This document shows positions 1-7,556 of a stretch of DNA of 64,000 nt, in pieces. Location of the stretch: the NCBI RefSeq assembly GCF_000230715.2, contig NC_019792.1, positions 372,001 through 436,000 on the forward strand, in the 5' to 3' direction. The translations under genes were made by a program, and so were the position numbers. A model generated the notes under the pieces. The model saw only the letters and a program-made list of their open reading frames with translations, was not told the DNA's origin and ran no database searches. Source of the DNA: Natronobacterium gregoryi SP2. GTDB lineage: Archaea; Halobacteriota; Halobacteria; Halobacteriales; Natrialbaceae. The stretch's first letter is position 1. Every line of letters begins with the position of its first letter.

Positions 1-531
1 GGTAACCACGTGGTCTGCTTCGACGCGGTTCTCGGCGTGGTCGCCGCCGTCGGCGTCGAACCCGGTGGGGACGTCGACCGCCACGACGGTCGCCGTCGCG
101 TCGTTGATCGCCTCGGCTGCGGTCGCGACCGGCTCTCGAAGGTCGCCGCTGATCCCCGTTCCCAACATTGCGTCGACGACCACGTCCGCGTCGGGGAGGT
201 CGAACCCGCTCGAGTCCTCAATCTCTCGCGTGTCGTGGTCGGTCTGCTCGAGTACGTCCCAGTTCTCGCGAGCGATTTCGGTGCCGATGTTCTCGGCCCG
301 ACCGAGCAGGAGGGTGGTGACGTCGTCCGCTTCCAGAAAGCGGGCGGCGGCGAACGCGTCCCCGCCGTTGTTCCCGCGTCCGGCGACGATCGCCACGCTC
401 GAGTCCGGTTTTGCGACCTCTCGGATCGCACGGGCGACGGCGTTCCCGCTCGACTCCATGAGCTGCTTGCGCGGTACGCCAAGCGCCGCGGCGTTCTCGT
501 CGACGGCGGCCATTCGACTGCCTGTGATCAT
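1..531 (-). CDS. nnr: NAD(P)H-hydrate epimerase / dehydratase (Nnr), N-terminal part, cut by window edge
   Basis: The protein repairs hydrated NAD(P)H; in archaea an epimerase domain is usually fused to an ADP-dependent dehydratase domain. The visible 177 residues are the epimerase (YjeF_N) domain: it starts MITGSRMAAVDENAAALGVP, carries the Rossmann-like signature GRGNNGGDAFAAARF and later VVDAMLGTGISGDLREP and AVDVPTGFDADGG. An in-frame ATG 17 codons upstream (582) is rejected because family members start at MITG and that upstream stretch nearly touches a repeat element. The dehydratase part lies outside the window. Confidence 0.9.
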   Translation of the reverse strand, partial: MITGSRMAAVDENAAALGVPRKQLMESSGNAVARAIREVAKPDSSVAIVAGRGNNGGDAFAAARFLEADDVTTLLLGRAENIGTEIARENWDVLEQTDHDTREIEDSSGFDLPDADVVVDAMLGTGISGDLREPVATAAEAINDATATVVAVDVPTGFDADGGDHAENRVEADHVVT

Positions 532-595
532 ACTCGAGCGTTCGACCGGCCGACCGTTCAAGATTGCGGACGCCACGCTCATGCGCCACGCTCCG

Positions 596-667
596 CTGGT
601 ACCGTTCCGATCGTCGACTGCTAGGTCGCTCGGGTCGCCCCAGCAGTGTAGGCTTGGCCCGCCACTA
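596..667 (-). repeat. CTAG-bounded palindromic repeat, family A, shortened copy
   Basis: Read on the minus strand this matches both ends of the 88-bp elements at 3700 and 44850: the last 19 bases are identical and 21 of the other terminal 25 bases match. Its central stem is short (ACTGCT/AGCAGT) and the loop differs, so it is a deleted or diverged copy. It lies just upstream of the nnr start and ends in CTAG, which is shared with the next unit. Confidence 0.7.
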
Positions 668-774
668 GTACTGTCCCAAGTCTACTCTGACTAGTGCACT
701 CCACTTCTGATCGAGAATCGTGATCGGTTTTGGCCAACTTTCAACTAGTTGGTCCATGCTTAGGATAGTACTAG
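664..774. repeat. Two diverged CTAG-bounded units in tandem (664-694 and 691-774)
   Basis: CTAG occurs at 664, 691 and 771 and links neighbouring units head to tail. The first unit begins CTAGTACTGTCCCAAG, close to the terminal sequence of family A. The second ends AGGATAGTACTAG, similar to the family's GGGACGGTACTAG end, and contains a stem of CCAAC with GTTGG around 735-752. These are weaker members than the copies at 596 and 771, and membership is inferred from ends and arrangement only. Confidence 0.4.
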
Positions 775-857
775 TACTCCGCCAAGCGTCGACTGATGAG
801 TGAAACCAGACGACCGCATTCGGTTTCACTCATCTGTTCAGGCTTGCCAAAGCACTA
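771..857 (-). repeat. CTAG-bounded palindromic repeat, family A, stem variant
   Basis: On the minus strand this has the same layout as the 3700 and 44850 copies: CTAG ends, a CAAGCCTGAAC block, a stem-loop, then a CAGTCGACG block. The stem is GATGAGTGAAACC paired perfectly with GGTTTCACTCATC, whereas the other copies use GGGTCGAATC with GATTCGACCC. The stem bases differ but pairing is kept, which points to selection or drift on structure. Confidence 0.75.
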
Positions 858-1002
858 GAAGCAACGTGAACGTCTTCTAGCTCGACGGCGAGCCACGGAC
901 CCGACGAGTCTCTAGGTATCGAAGTTGCGCGTCGATGCCAGCCTCGAGTGGCGATCACTCGACCCAGCACAGTTATGTTGTCTCCGCTGTCATTACTGGA
1001 CG

Positions 1003-1335
1003 ATGGCCCCCATCTCCCGAGGTTCGATCTTCGAAGGCGAACTGGTCCCGGACGACCTGGACCCAATCACTCGCGCCTACCGGAACGTCGTCATCTACAC
1101 CGACGCCGACTCGGAGGATGTCCTCTACGAGGGACCGATTATTGTCCACCCGAACGGCTGGCTCGAACTCGAGGGGAACCGACTGCTCTCGCCGAACGCG
1201 GTCCACCACGTCGATATCTACGACGACGAAACCGAATCCAACCGATCCGAAGACGGCAACGACGCAGACGGGGATGACCGTCGACGCGATGGCAGTCGAG
1301 ACGACGACCGCACCAATCGATTCAGCCCGCGTTAG
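1003..1335 (+). CDS. Conserved haloarchaeal hypothetical protein
   Basis: A 110-residue soluble acidic protein. The first 70 residues look like a compact beta-rich domain (ISRGSIFEGELVPDDLDP, RNVVIYTDADSEDVLYEGP, IIVHPNGWLELEGNRLLS), followed by a low-complexity Asp/Arg-rich tail from about residue 78. I chose the ATG at 1003 because upstream in-frame codons encode Cys/Arg-rich sequence unlike a haloarchaeal protein. I do not recognise the family. The gene stands alone and converges on a doubtful open frame at 1375. Confidence 0.6.
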   Translation: MAPISRGSIFEGELVPDDLDPITRAYRNVVIYTDADSEDVLYEGPIIVHPNGWLELEGNRLLSPNAVHHVDIYDDETESNRSEDGNDADGDDRRRDGSRDDDRTNRFSPR

Positions 1336-1374
1336 TGACACAACTCCCTCGAGATTCCGAGAGCGACCGTCCGT

Positions 1375-1770
1375 CTACGCCTCCCCGTCGAGTTCGAACG
1401 GATCGAACAGGTCGAACCGCGAGACTGCCTGTCCTGGAGAGCGAGTTCGCCCCGAGCACGATCCGTTCGTGTGAGTGTCGAGCAGTTCCTGGCCGAGTGT
1501 CTCGTCGCGAGTGAGCGCGTTCCAGCCCGCCCACATGGAGCTGTCGCCGGAGACGCTGTCGTACTCCGCGAATAGCGCCCAGAGTCTGCCACGATCGTCG
1601 AGTGATCTCTCTGAGATACGCTCGAGGTCTGCCGGCCCCACGTTCGCGCCCCGTGCGTTCACCAACCGTGAGCGATGAAGTCGCCCTCTGGATACGAAGC
1701 CAGCACGCTCTCGAGCCGTGGGAGGTCGATCTGGTCCGTCGACGACTGTTTCCGACGGGGAGGATGTCAC
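1375..1770 (-). CDS. Doubtful hypothetical protein or gene remnant
   Basis: A 131-codon frame whose C-terminal two thirds have haloarchaeal codon use and composition (for example LERISERSLDDRGRLWALFA and DLFDPFELDGEA), while the first 35 residues are Arg-rich and unconvincing. It may be the 3' part of a decayed gene whose start was lost. No motif, signal or membrane segment is visible, and I do not recognise it. Confidence 0.35.
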   Translation of the reverse strand: MTSSPSETVVDGPDRPPTARERAGFVSRGRLHRSRLVNARGANVGPADLERISERSLDDRGRLWALFAEYDSVSGDSSMWAGWNALTRDETLGQELLDTHTNGSCSGRTRSPGQAVSRFDLFDPFELDGEA

Positions 1771-1975
1771 AACGGTGTCGTGCGTAGCCGGCGGCTACTC
1801 CGTCGCTGGGAAGCACCCGAGCGAATCGGGTCGTCGGTTCGTTACGTTGCGACCGTCTACGTAGCTGACACCGCTGCGTGAAGTACCTCGGGGTCACGCT
1901 CTGAGACACTCTCGCTGTCTCTCTGTAGACAGCGATAGACATCAATTTCGATCTGCGAATTCGTCCGCTTCGCAC

Positions 1976-2254
1976 TCAGTACCGAATCTCGAACCCGTCC
2001 TCGTCCTGGGGCTCCGTGTACTCAACCTCGACGTCCTCGACCTCCGCGGCGGGGCTCCCCGTGTGACACCACTCGACCATCTCCTCGACGGCGTCCGCGG
2101 GCCCTTCGAAAACTGCCTCCACGCGGCCGTCAGCGAGGTTCTTCACCCAGCCGCCGATCCCCCTCTCGCGAGCCGCGTCCCGGGTGTTCGCCCGGTAGTA
2201 AACGCCCTGTACAGTTCCCGAAACGAAGACGTGTGCACGTCTGCAGTCGGCCAT
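1976..2254 (-). CDS. acyP: Acylphosphatase
   Basis: A 92-residue cytosolic enzyme that hydrolyses acyl phosphates. The family signature is complete: HVFVSGTVQGVYYRANTRDA holds the phosphate-binding loop (VQGVYYR, catalytic Arg) and GWVKNLADGRVEAVFEG holds the catalytic Asn. Length fits the family (about 90 residues). The start at 2254 (MADCRRAHVFV) is preferred to an upstream ATG at 2281, which would add nine residues not seen in acylphosphatases. Confidence 0.93.
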   Translation of the reverse strand: MADCRRAHVFVSGTVQGVYYRANTRDAARERGIGGWVKNLADGRVEAVFEGPADAVEEMVEWCHTGSPAAEVEDVEVEYTEPQDEDGFEIRY

Positions 2255-2410
2255 GTTCGACTCCTCGACCGGGAGTGTCAAAAATCCCGGCCGTCGCCGA
2301 CGACGAACCGAAAGCCAACGACGACGACGAAGGCCCCTCGAGATCCTACCGCCGTCAGTGACTGGAGCAGCCCGCCACTGGGACGGGATTCACAGCGGTA
2401 ACAGCGCGGA

Positions 2411-2450
2411 AGCCCACGGCTTTAGCTGTGAGAGGAAGCGCGTAAGTCAC
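2411..2450 (+). mobile_element. Possible right-end remnant of an IS200/IS605 (TnpB-type) element
   Basis: The sequence around AGCCCACGGC-TTTA-GCTGTG forms a short hairpin and is followed by AGAGGAAGCGCGTAAGTCAC. Haloarchaeal TnpB-type elements commonly end in a GGAAGCCC...hairpin...AGGA sequence just after tnpB. No tnpB is present here, so this is at best a leftover end. The call rests on remembered family features, not on a search. Confidence 0.25.
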
Positions 2451-2455
2451 ACGGT

Positions 2456-2608
2456 ACCGACGCCAATCCAAGCGAGGGGCGACGATACTGTTACGACGAA
2501 CTGCTCGAGGTGGTGCAAGCGATCGATCCCGGGGTCGCCGACATCCATCACGGCTTCGTCGAGGAGTTCGCGGACACACTCGTCACCGACGACGGCTGCC
2601 AGGCGTAG
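2456..2608 (+). pseudogene. Tail of a decayed gene
   Basis: The frame ending in TAG at 2606-2608 reads YDELLEVVQAIDPGVADIHH and continues GFVEEFADTLVTDDGCQA, with typical haloarchaeal composition and codon use. It has no start codon and runs upstream into the IS-like hairpin at 2411-2450, so the 5' part was probably lost to an insertion. The parent family is not recognised. Confidence 0.3.
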
Positions 2609-2680
2609 CCGCTGAAACGCGACCAGCGAACGCTCGTGGGATTTCACTGAGACGAATTGCCCCGGGACCGCCCCAGGAAG

Positions 2681-3007
2681 TTACAGCATCCGCAGTCGGT
2701 AGCCTTCGAGGGCAGTGTCGTCGGAGACTCGTCCGGCCTCGGATGCAGCAACGAGTAGGTCGGCGACGAATTCCTTGGGCACCTCGACACTTATAAAATC
2801 GGCTCCGTCTCGTGCCGTGGTTAGCCGTGCCATCGTACGGTTAGTGCCGTCATCGTTGTAGATGCTCCCAACGCGATTGTCATCTCGGATGAATCGGAGA
2901 GTTACGTCGGTCGGTTCGATCGTGTCGAAAGACACCTCGAACACTCGGTCGTCACCCTCAACTCGAGCAAGCATGCGGCCGTTCTGTTCGACTATCGTTG
3001 TCTCCAT
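2681..3007 (-). CDS. Hypothetical protein
   Basis: A 108-residue soluble protein with alternating hydrophobic and polar residues suggesting a beta-rich fold (TIVEQNGRMLARVEGDDRVF, DVTLRFIRDDNRVGSIYND) and a short C-terminal helix (PKEFVADLLVAASEAGRV). The chosen start METTIVEQNG removes a 22-residue N-terminal stretch (from 3073) that does not look like haloarchaeal protein, though the longer form cannot be excluded. It is divergent from the lipoprotein at 3091. I do not recognise the family. Confidence 0.55.
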   Translation of the reverse strand: METTIVEQNGRMLARVEGDDRVFEVSFDTIEPTDVTLRFIRDDNRVGSIYNDDGTNRTMARLTTARDGADFISVEVPKEFVADLLVAASEAGRVSDDTALEGYRLRML

Positions 3008-3090
3008 ACCGTTGCGACGGGTTCGATGCTCATAGAACCAGACCATGCTGTTAGCAGAAACCATATCCGCCATTGTGATAAGACGTGAAT

Positions 3091-3549
3091 ATGAATCGGA
3101 GAGCGTTGCTCGCTCTGCTCAGTGGCGCTGTTGTCGGTGGTTTTTCGGGTTGTCTCCGTGAGAGTGCCAACAGGGAGACCGATGCGAACGGTGAAGAGAG
3201 CGCGACGGACGACGGGAACGAACCAGCGGATATGTCCGGAGGCTACGACTTCTCGTCGTGTGAGTCCGATCTCGACTACGAGACGGTCGATGCACCACTC
3301 GACGAGAGCCAGTATAACGACCCGGTCGAGAGCGATCAACTCAACGTGGAACTTGGGTACAACACGGATATCGAGGACGACGAGCTAGAAGAGCTAGCTA
3401 GTATTTTCGGCGACGACGCGACACACTCCGAGGACTCACACAGCTATTCGACGCCCAGGGACGCTCCGATTCATCAGTGTGACGTTGCGAAACTTTCCAA
3501 CAGAGATTACGTCGACTACATCATTCCGTTCCCGCTCGACGTGCCCTGA
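3091..3549 (+). CDS. Putative Tat-exported lipoprotein, function unknown
   Basis: The 152-residue protein starts MNRRALLALLSGAVVGGFSGC: a twin arginine, a hydrophobic stretch and a lipobox-like FSGC, as in haloarchaeal Tat lipoproteins anchored to the outside of the membrane. After Cys21 follows a Glu/Asp-rich linker to about residue 50 and then an acidic domain with Cys57 and Cys129. A GTG two codons earlier (3085) is an alternative start. The mature domain is not recognised. Confidence 0.65.
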   Translation: MNRRALLALLSGAVVGGFSGCLRESANRETDANGEESATDDGNEPADMSGGYDFSSCESDLDYETVDAPLDESQYNDPVESDQLNVELGYNTDIEDDELEELASIFGDDATHSEDSHSYSTPRDAPIHQCDVAKLSNRDYVDYIIPFPLDVP

Positions 3550-3699
3550 ACAGCAGTCGTCGAGCAGTTGGCCGTCGACCGAATCGCACCTGTCCGGTGG
3601 TGTCGACACTCACGCACCAGACCGGGTCGACGCGCCCAGTCAGCGAGCATCTCGAGGAGAGAACGATACAGCCGAACACGGCTGCTCCGTGCGCCGCCA

Positions 3700-3787
3700 C
3701 TAGTGGCGGGCCAAGCCTGAACTGATGGGTCGAATCTGGCGGTGTGGCTCGATTCGACCCGTCAGTCGACGGTTGGGACGGTACTAG
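3700..3787 (+). repeat. 88-bp CTAG-bounded palindromic repeat, family A, copy 1
   Basis: Identical to the copy at 44850-44937 except for one base in the loop (G at 3746, C at 44896). It starts and ends with CTAG. The centre is a perfect 10-bp stem, GGGTCGAATC (3727-3736) with GATTCGACCC (3751-3760), extendable to 14 pairs with one mismatch, around a 14-nt loop. The outer arms are imperfect inverted repeats. There is no room for a protein. Confidence 0.92.
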
Positions 3788-3833
3788 CTCTGGGGCCGTC
3801 TCATCACCTGTCGACCGTTCGGCCGTGTTTGGC

Positions 3834-4733
3834 TCATCGATTCGTTCTGAGTTCGTGGAAGACGTACGTCTGTGCGTAGCCTGCATACTCGCCGCCGAAC
3901 CGTTCGCGAATCGCCCGTGACGTCGCCGCATAGGAGCCACAGTCACAGTCCGGATAGTAATCCTCGATCGCTGACTTGATCCAGGTGTCTAGCGGGACGG
4001 CCTCGTCGAACCCCAGCGAGAACAAAAGCACGCAGTCTGCGACCTTGTCGCCGACGCCGACGAACTGGCAGAGGTAATCGCGGGCTTGCTCGTACTCGAG
4101 GTCGCGGGCCTCCGCGGGGTAGGCCTCGCCGTCGGCAACCATCTCGGCCGTCCGGACGACGTATGGCGCGCGATAGCCGAGCCCTAACTCGCGGAGTTCG
4201 TCTTCGGTCGCGGTCGCCAGTTGAGTCGGCGTCGGAAACGCGTGGTAGGTTCGGCCGTCGAACTCGAGTGAGTCGCCGTACTCGCGGGCGAGCGCCGACA
4301 CCATCGAGTGGATGCGCTGCACCCGCATCTGTGCCGAGCAAATAAACGAGATCAGACAGCCGAAGGGCGGATCTCCGACCAGCCGCATCCCGCAGTGGGC
4401 CTCGTAGGCCTGTGCGAGCAGCGGATCGTCGGGTGCGGCCGCAACGATCGACGCGAGGTCGTCGTCCAACCGCAAGAGTCGGCACACGGCTGGCGCGGCG
4501 TCGGTCGTCGACTCCCACTCGAGGTGACCGTCTCGGGTGCGGACCCGGATCACGTCCGGTTTGGGGCCGCTCGAGGCGTCGACGACGGTGTAGTACCAGG
4601 TGTCGCTGGGTGGGTCGCCGGCGTACATCTCCCCGTCCTCGCGTCGCCAGAGATACGTCTGCCCGCTCTCGAGTGTCCGATACAGGTCAAGTCCGCCCGA
4701 GAGGGCTGCAACCGGGATTGTGCCGGTTTCCAT
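3834..4733 (-). CDS. ogg: 8-oxoguanine DNA glycosylase (OGG1-type, HhH-GPD)
   Basis: A 299-residue base-excision-repair glycosylase/AP lyase. It has the OGG1 N-terminal domain (ESGQTYLWRREDGEMYAG) and the HhH-GPD core: QFVGVGDKVADCVLLFSLGF contains the catalytic Lys230, and EAVPLDTWIK contains the conserved Asp249. DPPFGCLISFICSAQ matches the family's helix that contacts DNA. The start METGTIPV at 4733 is chosen because the 35 residues before it are Arg/Ser-rich and not conserved in type. It is divergent from the DUF555 gene. Confidence 0.9.
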   Translation of the reverse strand: METGTIPVAALSGGLDLYRTLESGQTYLWRREDGEMYAGDPPSDTWYYTVVDASSGPKPDVIRVRTRDGHLEWESTTDAAPAVCRLLRLDDDLASIVAAAPDDPLLAQAYEAHCGMRLVGDPPFGCLISFICSAQMRVQRIHSMVSALAREYGDSLEFDGRTYHAFPTPTQLATATEDELRELGLGYRAPYVVRTAEMVADGEAYPAEARDLEYEQARDYLCQFVGVGDKVADCVLLFSLGFDEAVPLDTWIKSAIEDYYPDCDCGSYAATSRAIRERFGGEYAGYAQTYVFHELRTNR

Positions 4734-4820
4734 TCGTCGAATCCTTCGAGGGCGTCGGCTTGGAACTTTCGAAGCTGACCCAGACTCTCGCGTTCTCGAG
4801 TGGGTCCGCGAGGCGAACCT

Positions 4821-4830
4821 TGATACTATA
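4821..4830 (+). promoter_or_regulatory. TATA element of the DUF555 gene
   Basis: TGATACTATA is centred about 25 nt before the ATG at 4850, which is the spacing of a leaderless haloarchaeal transcript. No ribosome-binding site precedes the ATG. Confidence 0.45.
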
Positions 4831-4849
4831 GGCGACACATTGTCTAGGT

Positions 4850-5338
4850 ATGAACTGCAGGGTTGTCGTCGAAGCTGCCGTGCCGGTGTTCGACGTTGAG
4901 ACGGAAGACGAGGCGATCCGTATCTCCATCTCGAAGACGGGCGAGATGCTGAACCCTGACTTGAACTACGTCGAGATCAACATGGGCGAGCGCACGTCCC
5001 CGTCCGGAGAGGAACTCCCGCCTGCGTTCATCGCTGCCGACGAGGCACTCGTCGCTCTCGAACTCGAGATGACCGTCTTCAACGTCGAGCGCGAGGAACA
5101 CGCCTCGCGTATCGCCCGGAAAGAGATCGGTCAGCGCCTCGAGAACATTCCGCTGGAGGTACAGTCCGTCGAGGTCATCGAAGAAGACGAAGTCGAAGAC
5201 GAAACCGAAGACGACTCCGACCAGGACAGCGGCGACGAGGACGATGTCGGTGACGAGACCGACGAGACGATCGAGTCGGATACAGACTCGGCGGACGACG
5301 AAGCGGTGCTGCCGGAGTTCGAAGATCTGGTCGAGTGA
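4850..5338 (+). CDS. DUF555 (UPF0212) family protein
   Basis: A 162-residue protein whose first 110 residues (MNCRVVVEAAVPVFDVETED, AIRISISKTGEMLNPDLNYV, EREEHASRIARKEIGQRL) match the archaeal UPF0212/DUF555 family as I know it. From about residue 112 it has a very acidic tail rich in Asp, Glu, Ser and Thr, ending VLPEFEDLVE. The function is unknown. The gene is single, probably leaderless, and divergent from ogg. Confidence 0.85.
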   Translation: MNCRVVVEAAVPVFDVETEDEAIRISISKTGEMLNPDLNYVEINMGERTSPSGEELPPAFIAADEALVALELEMTVFNVEREEHASRIARKEIGQRLENIPLEVQSVEVIEEDEVEDETEDDSDQDSGDEDDVGDETDETIESDTDSADDEAVLPEFEDLVE

Positions 5339-5424
5339 CGGAGCTGGTCGCGTGGTTCGGGAGAACTGGTGTCGCAGTCTTGCCAGTGAGAGAACAGTCG
5401 TGACCGTAGGATGTGACGTGAGAT

Positions 5425-5661
5425 CTAGTCGGCGGTGGCGGCGACTGCTTCCTGTTCGTCTTCACGCATGTTCGTCGTAATTCCGTTAGCAAGCGCGAAG
5501 ACGGCTGTCTTGTGGTCGGTTTTCGATTTGTGAATCGAGGTCGGTCGAATCCCGAGCGACTCGTATTCGTCGAGGTCGATCTCACAGTTGTCCCATTCTG
5601 CACACTGGTTCGATACCTCGGCGAGAAGACCGTGAAGGTGGATGAGCTCCTGTTTCTTCAT
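5425..5661 (-). CDS. UPF0058 family protein
   Basis: A 78-residue helical protein beginning MKKQELIHLHGLLAEVSNQC, the typical start of the archaeal UPF0058 family. It continues with an acidic segment (NCEIDLDEYESLGIRPTSIH) and KSKTDHKTAVFALANGI. The MKKQ start at 5661 is preferred to an ATG two codons upstream. The function is unknown, and no partner gene is adjacent. Confidence 0.82.
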   Translation of the reverse strand: MKKQELIHLHGLLAEVSNQCAEWDNCEIDLDEYESLGIRPTSIHKSKTDHKTAVFALANGITTNMREDEQEAVAATAD

Positions 5662-6059
5662 AACCATCCTCTTCTATCCACTGCAGGGTTATATTATTAT
5701 CTTGAGTCGCGTTACCACACTTATCGTCTAGTAACCTGGGACAGTCGGTTTCTCGAGCGAATCGAAGTCCGCCTCTAGCTGGTTGTAACAATCGAACGAA
5801 CGCGAGTGTACCGTTCGTGTTTCCGGGTAACACTCCGTTATCGAAACTCTCTATATTCCTGGGTCGGTAACGCTTGGCGGACGTAGTCGCCGATTGTCCC
5901 GTCGCCGCCAACAATCTACACGTACAGTGTGAGACACGGCCGTCGTCACCGGTAGTCACTCGTTACCGGTCGAATCCTGCAGAAGAGTCGTTTGGCCGGG
6001 ACGGTCTGCTATACTGATGTCTGGCGCACCCGCGACCGGCAGCGGTTGTGCCCCACTGA
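5662..6059. other. Intergenic stretch without recognisable gene
   Basis: The 400 bases between the UPF0058 gene and the zinc-finger gene hold only frames with stop-rich or Arg-rich translations. The part at 5690-5860 is relatively AT-rich and may carry the UPF0058 promoter. No repeat, tRNA or IS end was recognised. Confidence 0.5.
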
Positions 6060-6239
6060 TTAGCCGAGTTGTTTCAGCGTCTGAAGGTCACGGTCGGTTC
6101 GCATGAACTCTGCGGTTCGGCGGGAGGCGTGACAGTTAGGACAGTGAAACATGGCTGTAGATTCCGGCAACTGGTTCGGAGACGTCTGCCAGTCTTTTCC
6201 ACATTCTGGACACAACAGTTGAACAGTCGTCTCATCCAT
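6060..6239 (-). CDS. Small zinc-ribbon protein
   Basis: A 59-residue protein with two CxxC knuckles, LLCPECGKDW and FHCPNCHASRR, about 22 residues apart: a zinc ribbon of the kind common in small haloarchaeal proteins. The start MDETTVQLLC at 6239 is chosen, and an upstream ATG at 6254 is possible. It lies downstream of tfb on the same strand with a 91-bp gap, so it may be cotranscribed. Its role is unknown. Confidence 0.75.
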   Translation of the reverse strand: MDETTVQLLCPECGKDWQTSPNQLPESTAMFHCPNCHASRRTAEFMRTDRDLQTLKQLG

Positions 6240-6330
6240 GTTATGATAGTACACAGCAGCGGTGAAAAGCTTTGTCGCGCTCGTCCCGTCACGGACACCA
6301 CGACCAACCCGACAGTAGACGGCCGGCCTC

Positions 6331-7305
6331 TTATGCCGGCGTTGCCGTGTCCGAAGCCTCGAGAAGTTCCTTGTACCGGTTGCGGATCGTGACCTCGGAG
6401 ATGTTTGCGACTTCGCTGACCTCGTTTTGGGTTACTTTCTCGTTGGTCAGGAGTGCCGCAGCGTAGACGCCAGCGGCCGCGAGACCGACCGGCGACTTGC
6501 CGCTGTGGACGCCTTCCTGGCGTGCCGACTCGAGGAGTTCGCGGGCCATTCGCTCGGTCTCGTCGGGAAGGTCGAGGTCGCTGACGAACCGCGGCACGTA
6601 GCTCTCGGGGTCGGCGGGCTGGACTTCGAGGCCGAGTTCTCGGATGACATACCGATACGTGCGGGTCAGTTCCATCTTCTCGACGCGGGAGACGGCAGAG
6701 ATTTCGTCGAGACTGCGGGGGGTGCCGGCCTGTCGGGCGGCGGCGTACAGCGCAGCGGTCGCGACGCCTTCGATCGAGCGACCTGGCAGGAGGTCCTCCT
6801 CGAGTGCACGTCGGTAGATGACGCTTGCAGTCTCGCGGACGTTCTCCGGCAGGCCGAGGGCAGAAGCCATCCGGTCGATTTCGCCCAGTGCCTGCTTGAG
6901 GTTGCGCTCTTTCGAGTCGCGGGTTCGGAACCGCTCGTTCCAGGTGCGCAGGCGCTGCATCTTCTGGCGCTGGCGACTCGAGAGGGCTTTGCCGTAGGCG
7001 TCTTTGTCCTGCCAGCCGATGTTGGTCGACAGCCCCTGGTCGTGCATCATGTTCGTCGTCGGTGCGCCGACCCGGCTTTTCTCGTCTTTCTCTGCGGAAT
7101 CGAAGGCTCTCCACTCCGGGCCGCGGTCGATCTCGTCTTCTTCGACGACGAGCCCACAGTCGCTACAGACCGTCTCTGCGTGTTCGGCGTCCGAGACCAG
7201 GCGACCGCCACACTCCGGGCAGTACTCTCGCTCCTCGGCCCGCTCTCGCTCTGTACTGTCACGCTCCGTCTCTCGTTCGTTGGTGTAGGTTCGGATGTTC
7301 GTCAT
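6331..7305 (-). CDS. tfb: Transcription initiation factor TFB (first of two)
   Basis: A 324-residue archaeal TFIIB. An N-terminal charged stretch leads into a zinc ribbon (YCPECGGRL ... TVCSDCGLVVEEDEI, residues about 28-55), the B-finger/linker (VGAPTTNMMHDQGLSTNIGW) and two cyclin repeats (NLKQALGEIDRMASALGLP; PRFVSDLDLPDETERMAREL). The C-terminal end holds the recognition helix (NEVSEVANISEVTIRNRYKE) that contacts the BRE. It recruits RNA polymerase to TBP-bound promoters. A paralogue is at 57974. Confidence 0.96.
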   Translation of the reverse strand: MTNIRTYTNERETERDSTERERAEEREYCPECGGRLVSDAEHAETVCSDCGLVVEEDEIDRGPEWRAFDSAEKDEKSRVGAPTTNMMHDQGLSTNIGWQDKDAYGKALSSRQRQKMQRLRTWNERFRTRDSKERNLKQALGEIDRMASALGLPENVRETASVIYRRALEEDLLPGRSIEGVATAALYAAARQAGTPRSLDEISAVSRVEKMELTRTYRYVIRELGLEVQPADPESYVPRFVSDLDLPDETERMARELLESARQEGVHSGKSPVGLAAAGVYAAALLTNEKVTQNEVSEVANISEVTIRNRYKELLEASDTATPA

Positions 7306-7396
7306 GGTGTATAGGGTTGGTTACTCGGGGCTCCCGGGTGGGGGAACCAGAAAAAACCCCGGTCGCCTCGGCTAACGTAGAGTAAGGCCGTAACGC

Positions 7397-7423
7397 ATAT
7401 AAATGTTTTGGTTGGTTTATAAA
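7397..7423 (-). promoter_or_regulatory. Tandem TATA elements upstream of tfb
   Basis: On the minus strand TTTATAAA (7416-7423) and ATTTATAT (7397-7404) lie in an AT-rich stretch 90-120 nt before the tfb ATG, so the transcript would carry a leader of roughly 60-80 nt. Two usable boxes 19 bp apart suggest alternative start sites. Confidence 0.55.
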
Positions 7424-7556
7424 CTGCGGAGTTTTCTGTTATATATGTTCTGGTTATATGCCTATTAATCATGTTGGTCTAGTACTCGTCGGCGAGCAAG
7501 ACGGTCGGCCAGTGCAAGTCGAACGGTTTTCGACCCCGTCGGTCGAAGTGACGCGT

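Noticed and set aside
10-694. Long plus-strand open frames across the nnr region
   Set aside because: They are antisense shadows. Their translations are Arg/Ser-rich, while the minus strand gives a clear YjeF_N domain.
1322-1975. 217-codon minus-strand frame
   Set aside because: The protein is very Arg-rich and basic, unlike haloarchaeal proteins, and overlaps the more plausible acidic frame at 1375.
3521-3946. Minus-strand frame spanning the family-A repeat
   Set aside because: It overlaps the real glycosylase end in another frame, and its sequence is repeat-derived and compositionally wrong.
5582-5959. 125-codon minus-strand frame upstream of the UPF0058 gene
   Set aside because: It overlaps that gene in another frame and has no family-like sequence or credible codon use.
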